From: a bacterium
Lineage (GTDB): Bacteria > Patescibacteriota > CPR2 > UBA1875 > JAJYID01
DNA length: 5,811 bases
Reading direction: 5' to 3'
Assembly: GCA_021791015.1 (NCBI GenBank)
Contig: JAJYFH010000043.1
Location: forward strand, 1-5,811
A program made the position numbers and the translations under genes. Shown piece by piece: positions 5,178 to 5,811 of the stretch. Each line of letters starts with the position of its first letter. The stretch's first letter is position 1. The notes beneath the pieces are model-generated. The model searched no databases. It was not told the origin of the DNA and worked only from the letters and a program-made list of their open reading frames with translations.

Positions 5178-5186
5178 TGCTATAAT
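5178..5186 (+). promoter_or_regulatory. Extended -10 promoter with no adjacent start codon
   Basis: TGCTATAAT is a perfect TGn-extended TATAAT. Predicted transcription starts near 5193, at the first base of a GC-rich hairpin. The next plausible start codon on this strand, ATG 5386, is about 190 nt away and has its own -10 box. The product could be a small RNA or a long structured leader of the transporter gene. Confidence 0.45.
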
Positions 5187-5227
5187 AAAAAAGATTTCCC
5201 CGTCCGCTCCGTCGGCGGGGCAAGAAA
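5187..5227. other. GC-rich hairpin with a T6 tail on the minus strand
   Basis: CCCCG (5198-5202) pairs with CGGGG (5216-5220) and continues, past one bulged T, as CCG (5204-5206) with CGG (5213-5215), leaving a 6-nt loop. The outer TTT (5195-5197) and AAA (5225-5227) can extend it across a short internal loop. Read on the minus strand the stem is followed by AAATC and six T (5192..5187), the form of an intrinsic terminator. Read on the plus strand there is no T run, and it would be the 5' hairpin of the transcript from 5193. Confidence 0.5.
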
Positions 5228-5280
5228 TATCAAAGTGTTGAATAGCGATTAGGCTCCTGAGTTTCACGGACATTCAAGAG

Positions 5281-5304
5281 TTTGCAGGTTAGTTTGCAGG
5301 TTCG
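5281..5304. repeat. Short tandem repeat, two 12-bp units
   Basis: TTTGCAGGTTAG (5281-5292) is followed at once by TTTGCAGGTTCG (5293-5304), eleven of twelve bases identical. The second unit forms the left arm of the inverted repeat beginning at 5296. Confidence 0.7.
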
Positions 5305-5328
5305 ACCTGTCAAGCGGGTCGAACCTGC
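5296..5328. repeat. Perfect 12-bp inverted repeat (stable hairpin)
   Basis: GCAGGTTCGACC (5296-5307) and GGTCGAACCTGC (5317-5328) are exact reverse complements. T-G, G-C and T-G pairs extend the stem toward a CAA loop. An outer shell is also visible: TTGCAG (5282-5287) against CTGCAA (5334-5339). No T run follows on either strand, so it is not a standard terminator. It may be part of a structured RNA, a protein-binding palindrome or a dispersed repeat. Its apex CCTGTCAAGC recurs in the element at 2427-2540. Confidence 0.75.
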
Positions 5329-5370
5329 CCGAACTGCAAGAAATTTCTGTGCAATCTTTGTAGTAAAAGC

Positions 5371-5376
5371 TATACT
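5371..5376 (+). promoter_or_regulatory. -10 box of a near-leaderless promoter for the transporter gene
   Basis: TATACT (five of six bases) ends 9 nt before ATG 5386. The expected leader is 0-3 nt, and there is no Shine-Dalgarno site in TTAGTTATT. Confidence 0.5.
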
Positions 5377-5385
5377 TTAGTTATT

Positions 5386-5811
5386 ATGCCGTGGTATGCG
5401 ATAGCGCTCAGTTCGGCGCTTACGGCCGGACTGTATCAAATAATTGAGAAAAAGGTTCTCTTGAAGGAACACACTTTGTTTTTTCTGGTGACTTCATTTT
5501 TTCTCATGCTGGTTTTGTCGCTGCCTATGATTCCGGCCGGGCAGATTAGCACCATTAGCCCGTTAATGTTTGTCTATATTTTCATTAAAAGCATTTTTGC
5601 CGTGGCTCTTTTTGTTCTTTGTGCCAAAGCTATAAAGCATATGGATATTTCCGAGTTTGGACCGCTCATGAACCTAAGCCCGCTGGTGCTCTTTATATCC
5701 GCCGTACTTTTCCTTGGCGAAAAATTTACTGCTCTAAACTTTGCGGGTATACTTTTGATAGTTGGAGGCGCCTATGTAATGGAGTTAAAGGATGGTTGGA
5801 AAACACCGAGA
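5386..5811 (+). CDS. EamA/DMT-superfamily membrane transporter, N-terminal half (cut by window edge)
   Basis: The 142 codons from ATG 5386 stay open to the last base. The protein is strongly hydrophobic, with about five membrane segments (roughly 3-20, 31-50, 58-82, 90-111 and 115-132). That is one EamA repeat; full-length members have two repeats and about ten helices. LGEKFTALNFAGILLIVGGA (110-129), with a Gly-Glu turn followed by a Gly-rich final helix, is the EamA signature at the end of a repeat. MDISEFGPLMNLSPLV (86-101) matches the preceding helix. Family members export or exchange small metabolites such as amino acids or nucleotide sugars; the substrate cannot be told here. After the fifth helix the chain turns charged (MELKDGWKTPR), so either a second repeat follows or this is a half-size member. 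The start is supported by the TATACT box just upstream. Confidence 0.85.
   Translation, partial: MPWYAIALSSALTAGLYQIIEKKVLLKEHTLFFLVTSFFLMLVLSLPMIPAGQISTISPLMFVYIFIKSIFAVALFVLCAKAIKHMDISEFGPLMNLSPLVLFISAVLFLGEKFTALNFAGILLIVGGAYVMELKDGWKTPR

Noticed and set aside
5175..5273. Minus-strand ORF of 32 codons over the GC-rich hairpin
   Set aside because: It is short, has no Shine-Dalgarno site or leaderless -10, and most of its codons are hairpin sequence. Probably chance.
5296..5328. tRNA T-arm-like GGTTCGA inside the 12-bp inverted repeat
   Set aside because: The apex loop and stem lengths do not fit a T-arm, and no acceptor, D-arm or anticodon arm can be built around it.
5281..5340. Start of a CRISPR array
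   Set aside because: There are only two adjacent 12-bp units with no spacers, and no cas gene is visible.
5193..5385. Known riboswitch controlling the EamA gene
   Set aside because: I could not find the conserved loops of guanidine, preQ1, SAM or cyclic-di-nucleotide classes; the hairpins are repeat-like.

Overview
The window is bacterial DNA of moderate, somewhat AT-leaning composition. It holds seven complete protein genes, one gene cut by the right edge, and two intergenic stretches rich in palindromes. The lineage is not certain. Three things suggest a small-genome, candidate-phyla-radiation-like bacterium: short single-domain genes with no pathway partners; a membrane protein with a cytoplasmic Gln/Pro/Ser-rich tail before one anchor helix; and bacterial -10 boxes placed so close to start codons that the mRNAs must be leaderless. 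This is inference. There is no rRNA, marker gene or protein search behind it. The standard genetic code fits every gene.

Layout. Positions 1-165 are an upstream region with at most a doubtful gene fragment at the left edge. A TrpF-like TIM-barrel protein (166-783, +) converges with and overlaps by 9 bp a single-domain HD hydrolase of the SpoT/Mesh1 type (775-1341, -). A divergent promoter region then leads to a single-pass membrane-anchored protein (1488-2300, +), which ends in a strong intrinsic terminator (2318-2356). Positions 2357-2617 hold a nested inverted-repeat element (2397-2588) flanked by a perfect 10-bp direct repeat, which looks like a miniature mobile element. Next is a three-gene operon: S51/PepE-like peptidase (2618-3268), a protein I do not recognise (3268-3732) and a compact O-methyltransferase (3751-4416). 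A RibD-C/DHFR-fold reductase (4439-5134) follows from its own promoter. Positions 5135-5385 are a structured non-coding stretch, and the window ends inside an EamA/DMT-family membrane transporter (5386 to the edge).

How it works together. There is no complete pathway, and I see no defence, toxin-antitoxin, CRISPR or phage module. The clearest shared theme is translation initiation. Genes that begin a transcript tend to have TATAAT or a close variant 6-9 nt before ATG and no Shine-Dalgarno site. The two operon-internal genes, and the one gene with a conventional promoter and leader, have clear GGAG-type Shine-Dalgarno sites. The most interesting genes are the TrpF-like protein, which has lost residues needed for phosphoribosylanthranilate isomerase activity, and the unrecognised middle gene of the peptidase/methyltransferase operon.
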